Below, one piece after another: positions 59,862-64,000 of a stretch of DNA of 64,000 nt; within the stretch, counting starts at the first letter, position 1; the number at the start of each line of letters is the position of its first letter. This DNA is from Combretum micranthum (Eukaryota; Streptophyta; Magnoliopsida; Myrtales; Combretaceae), in contig JAMXBD010001389.1 in assembly GCA_024138025.1 (NCBI GenBank), positions 62,001 to 126,000 of the forward strand, in the 5' to 3' direction. The notes below the pieces were generated by a model. That model searched no databases, was not told the DNA's origin, and was given only the letters and a program-made list of their open reading frames with translations. The translations under genes and the position numbers were made by a program.

Positions 59862-60468
59862 TCATAAGCCCAAATATGGCCCAAGCCCAGAATAATTCGG
59901 CCTCCCACTTCCACGCATAAAAATAAACCCTAGAAACACTCTCTCTAACTTAGAAACCTCTTGAACATAAAAGTATGTCTTTTCTCTCTTTTTACTTTAT
60001 GCTTCCTCTATCGAAACTAAGGTTTGTTAGGTATAATGGATAAGGATCTCTTTACTTTTAATTTTGTCTTCTTAGATATGTTTGATGAATTTAACTATTT
60101 GTCGTGATTTGTTTGCGAGGATGATGGGTGAAGGTGAAAAGTGTGCTCGAGAATGAAATATGCACTCTAAAGGGAACTGGAATTCGAGCTTCCAAAGGCT
60201 CCTAAGACTTGTTATTTTGGGTAAACTTGGCTACCTTGTTTCTCTATTGTTCTTTGTATTTATATTAGTTGTGACTTTCACAACTTGCAATTTGTTACAA
60301 AGTCTATCCGTATATAGTTACAACTTGTCAGCTGTCCTAAAGCTTGCATGTGAAAATGAAAAACATTACATGCATTTCGGTTACACTTGCTTTACCATAT
60401 CCTATGTTATAACATAATTTTATAAGTATGTTGGCATGCGTTTTGATCTTTGCCCTCGTGTCATAATA
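59862..60468 (-). repeat. 5' LTR of the chromodomain gypsy element
   Basis: It aligns with 28360-28967 along its whole length, with about 40-50 differences, so the insertion is far older than the Ogre-like element. The 85-codon antisense ORF at 60160-60417 is kept open here too. Confidence 0.88.
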
Positions 60469-60473
60469 GTTTA

Positions 60474-61860
60474 GTGGGTGTTTTTGCATTTTACCTTATT
60501 CATCACAAGCATCAACCGTCCACACTGTAATGATGTGTATGATGTTGGGCACCAATTTATTTTTCCTTTTTTATGTAATAAAAGGTTTATTGCGTTTCAC
60601 ATGGTTTTCGTTTTTTATAGAATTTATAGGACGATCAGTTCCTATAAGTAGGCTTAAAATCAGTAGAGGGAAATGCAAATCAGATCATTTAAATTCGGAA
60701 GCAAGCTCGTGCAAACTCTGGTGAGTTTTATTATACCACACACCATACAATATAAAAATAATTTAAATAAAATATTAATTAAATTTTATTTATTATCCAT
60801 ATATCTTTTATTTAAATAATTGTCACTCTATATATTTAACTTTTTCAACTTAATATAAGTCAATTTGCTTGTGAATTACTTATAACCAGCTCAACTTTGT
60901 TCAAGCTTACCTTGTAAATGAGTCAAGAATCAAATTCAAGCCTTAGCTAGTCAGCCTCTATTTTAAAATCAATAAAAACTTAGCTTAATATAAACTCAAT
61001 AAGTTTTTAAACTAGACAAACTTGAATATTTAAAAACTTGGTTTGGTCCAATTCATTTATAATCATACGTATAGGTGAGTTTTTGTTTTAAAATTTAGCA
61101 ATTCCTAGTTACAAATAGATAATAGGTAGAGTTTCAAATTGTTACCTTTTTTTTTTTTTTTTGTACTCATTCATCATTCTTTTAAATGTACATCTCTAAA
61201 ATCTTTTAAAATTAGGGTGCTTGGTATTTGTACAATTTATCCTAAATAATTACTTTAGATTTACACTTTGAAATGTAAATATATAGAAGATTTGAAATTT
61301 GCACATTGTACGTCACATCGTTTCTTTTAAATTGATTTTTTTGCTTTTGTTTTTAGAATTTTTTTTTTAAGAAAACTCGAAATCTTTCACATATTTTTAA
61401 AACATTCTTTAATTATATATATTATATGTAATGACACATTAGCTCTAAATAAGTAAAATTTATACATTATTTTTCACATTAGTTTTTCAAGAAGTGTATT
61501 TGCTTTCTTCTAAAAAAAGTGAGAATCCATACAATTTTTAAAACTTTCAAAAAAAGTTCATACAATTAACCCTATATTAAATTAAATGAAAACTAACAAG
61601 AGGTGACGACAAAAGAAACTAATAATTTCTAGTTTGAAGCCTTTTTATTTTTTTCTAATTTTTTTTTCACCTCGCAATTGAAAAGAAATAGACAAAACAA
61701 ATATGATATGAATGAAGCTATGGGATTGAGGCAAAAAGGAAAAAAGCCATGAGATTGTCTTTATCCCCTGAGGATATTTGTATTATTTCTTTTTATATAT
61801 TTTATTACCAAATACTATCCTTATTACTGTTCCGTTCCTGAATCTAGTCCAGACTGCTGG
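60474..61860. other. Intergenic DNA
   Basis: AT-rich, with T and A homopolymers (for example 61148-61163). No gene, RNA gene or clear repeat was recognised. Confidence 0.4.
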
Positions 61861-61861
61861 T

Positions 61862-61945
61862 TTAATTGTGGACTATTGGTTGAGTAACTTGGAGCAGGGA
61901 TTATTGTGGACTGCTGGTTGAGTTACGTGGAGCAGGGGTTATTGT
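61862..61945 (+). repeat. Direct repeat of about 40 bp, two copies
   Basis: GGACTATTGGTTGAGTAACT and GGACTGCTGGTTGAGTTACG, each followed by TGGAGCAGGG-TTATTGTG, lie in tandem about 41 bp apart. Confidence 0.8.
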
Positions 61946-62054
61946 GTTGACTTTGCATTCTGTATATTTTGGACTGGGGAATTCTTTCAGGATGGTCAAA
62001 AGGTCCTTTGATTTGGAGGATAACCATAAGCTATTGCATTGCGTGTTCAGACAA

Positions 62055-62224
62055 ATGACAGCATATTCCAGTTGATACTTGATAAGCAAAAGCAATTATT
62101 GGAGTATCATATGGCCTATAGGACGATGAATACGATGAGTAAGGCCTCGGTGTCGCGCGAGGCGAGCTCATACGGACAGATCCGGGCACGGCCGAATGTT
62201 TCTTTAGACCCCGGCCATTGAGAG
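62055..62224 (+). CDS. Exon-like ORF, unrecognised (possible gene fragment)
   Basis: A pyrimidine-containing TTGCGTGTTCAG could be a 3' splice site at about 62050. The open frame after it runs to a TGA at 62219-62221, about 55 codons. Its second half (62140-62215) is distinctly richer in G+C than its surroundings, with CGCG and CCGGGC words. The residues (QLILDKQKQLLEYHMAYRTM onward) look like real protein but I do not recognise a family. It may be the last exon of a host gene, a captured gene fragment or chance. Confidence 0.25.
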
Positions 62225-62474
62225 GAATAAAAAACTCGGTCTGGGCATGAGTTTTTCGTTCGGGTTAGCCATTGCTAAGGTAAAAAGAAGTATTATTTTA
62301 ACTTCCATAATAGAATGGAGAATTTTTTACCTATCTCACATAGGTTAAGTCGATTAACTTACCAACATATAAGGATTTTTTCATGAAAAAATTAAATATT
62401 ATAGTATTATTATCATACTAAAAGTAAATTTTACTTTCAATTAAAATTAATAGAACAAAAAATTTAATTGATAA

Positions 62475-62635
62475 CGCTACAAAAAAAAATTGGCTTTAGA
62501 AATAAAAATTCTATCTTTTAAAATAAACTTTTATCACAAAAACCATCATCATTAATTCTATTTTTAGAAATTAAACTTCTTTTTACTAATTTTTCATCAC
62601 AGAATAATTGTGTCTTAACATGCTTTTTTGTAGTG
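62475..62635. mobile_element. CACTA-type MITE (161 bp)
   Basis: The right end is TTTTTTGTAGTG, the reverse complement of the canonical CACTACAAAAAA; the left end is CGCTACAAAAAA, with one change. TAA flanks both sides (62472-62474 and 62636-62638), the 3-bp duplication expected for CACTA elements. The middle is AT-rich with no coding. Confidence 0.7.
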
Positions 62636-62884
62636 TAAAAATTTTAAAAACTGAGTAATCTAACTATATATTCCCAACAAAAGTAATGATACATGAATTA
62701 CCATCGTCACCAATCATTATTACAAAGTTTTAACAATCTGTCAATCACCAAATAATAATCAAATTCAAAGTTTAATTATAATGTCTTTGTCAACTCATCA
62801 TTCACAATTTTATATAAAATATATCCTTTAATTAATTTTTTACGTTTTCTTTCTAGTGCAGTTTGCGAGCCAACCCACACAAGC

Positions 62885-64000
62885 TGTAAACCCCGGAAAT
62901 TTTTCACGCTAGTACACGACTCTAAAATAGAAAGTATAAACTAGCTAGTAAACTTAGAATCCAATAAAAACCTAAGAATAGATCCATAACTTGAATTTGG
63001 TTGGGTTAGGATCTAAAAACCGAATAAAGAACTTTTTTGACCCTAATTGATACCAAAAACGAGATTTCGTATCTTGAACTGATAATTCAAGATATAATTA
63101 AAGAAAACCCAAATTTTCAAACCCCAAAACTTGTCATACAAATAGATTAAATAGAAAAATATAAATATAGAGATTAAATGACTACTATTGAACCCAACAA
63201 TGACTTGAGATTAGAACAATGAGTAGTAATAAGCCTATACATGGATTTAAACCCTAAATTTAAGATTCGTAGATAGTATTAAACACTACTAACAAGATTT
63301 CATAATAGGTATAAAAAACCTAAGATATATAGATAATTTAGCTTATATATCAAATGTGATATTGAGTAGTTAACTAACTACGCTTATAGATAGGAAACGA
63401 TAACCTAAAGATAAACCGTTTATAAATAGATGTATAACTAAAGATCTGAACTCCAAATAAATATTTGAATCACACCATTGTTCTAATTAGGAGTTTTCTT
63501 AAGCTATTGAGTTTAAAACAAAAATTGACCTAATAAGCTTAGGAAATCTTAATCACACGAGACAAAATTCTAAAAACAATTAATTGTGTAAACTTAAAAC
63601 TTAAATTTGTATCGTTTGATAACCTAAGCATTTTGTAGAATTCTTAAAAATATTTTTGTACAAAAACTCTCAAATATTTGCTAAATTGCACCCGATTAAT
63701 GTAATAAATTACCCTAAAATATAGATAAAAATTATCTAAATATTAGTATATATATATATATATATGCAGGATCGGTCCAAGATTGCACAAAATGGAGGGT
63801 TTAGATTGTCTTGAACAAAGAGAACCGAATTGTCATGAAAAATCCTCCAAATAATGCACAAATATCAACAAAATCAACTCATTAACAAATCACACATTGC
63901 CAACTCATCTTCCATATTAATGACAGTAAAACAACAAATAAAACAGTGTAAATTTTGGAGAAAACGAATACAAATTGTTGAAGGAAACGTCCTCATTCTT
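62885..64000 (+). mobile_element. LTR-like unit L7, start only (cut by window edge)
   Basis: It begins TGTAAACCCCGGAAATTTTTC, like L1, L2 and L6. The left flank CAAGC (62880-62884) would be its target duplication; the right end is outside. It soon diverges from the others, so it is a further subfamily. An AT-dinucleotide run lies at about 63749-63765. No coding seen. Confidence 0.6.

Larger units (their letters stand above)
28360..60468 (-). mobile_element. Chromodomain Ty3-gypsy element, about 5.7 kb originally, inflated to 32 kb by nested inserts
   Basis: LTRs of 608 and 607 bp lie at 28360-28967 and 59862-60468, in the same orientation, with GTTTA immediately outside both (28355-28359 and 60469-60473). 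Coding on the - strand runs gag (59702), protease, RT, RNase H and integrase core (to 56022), then resumes at 42702-42238 and again at 29135-28968. Removing L3 and the solo LTR 42708-56016, with one duplication each, rejoins the coding in frame and leaves 5.7 kb, a normal size for this class. Many stops and frameshifts show it is old and dead. Confidence 0.88.

Overview
The window looks like AT-rich nuclear DNA of a flowering plant, most likely a eudicot. The reasons are plant-type retroelement lineages (an Ogre/Tat Ty3-gypsy element with an extra upstream ORF, a Sirevirus-type Ty1-copia element and a chromodomain Ty3-gypsy element), small GT-AG introns, many MITE-like inverted repeats, and one clear single-copy-type gene for a two-domain plant saposin-like protein. 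Close to nine tenths of the 64 kb is transposable-element DNA. No tRNA, rRNA or CRISPR was seen.

Layout. 1-19165 is an Ogre-like element on the + strand. It has a truncated 5' LTR (1-977), PBS (981-998), ORF1 (1566-2723 plus 7705-7923), gag-protease (8361 to about 11048), a candidate intron (11049-11209), RT / RNase H / second RNase H / integrase (to 14637), a 3' minisatellite, a polypurine tract and the 3' LTR (16234-19165). ORF1 is split by a 4976-bp LTR-like insert, L1. 19166-24214 is host DNA with one inverted-repeat element and the saposin-like gene on the - strand (CDS 20650-23471, five coding exons, 238 aa). 24215-28084 is a MITE split by a second LTR-like insert, L2, and 28085-28347 is another inverted-repeat element.

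28360-60468 is one old chromodomain gypsy element on the - strand, originally about 5.7 kb and flanked by GTTTA. Two large nests now inflate it to 32 kb. Nest one is L3 (29141-42232), itself holding an entire Sirevirus (29959-38814). Nest two is a Sirevirus-type solo LTR (42708-56016) holding L4 (42949-50372), L5 inside L4 (43408-46749), and L6 (50720-55552). 60474-64000 is intergenic DNA with a CACTA-type MITE, an exon-like ORF and the start of L7 (62885).

The most unusual content is the L1-L7 set: seven LTR-like units, 3.3-5.0 kb where complete and cleared of nested inserts, with no coding sequence. Each begins TG and ends CA or a one-base variant, and the six that lie whole in the window have 5-bp target duplications (one with a single mismatch). 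Five of them share a block of about 70 bp that looks like a small exon (AG before it, GTGAGT after it), and further conserved splice-like sites and promoter-like blocks surround it. They may be solo LTRs of a giant retroelement or a non-autonomous family with a spliced non-coding transcript; the sequence alone does not decide between these.
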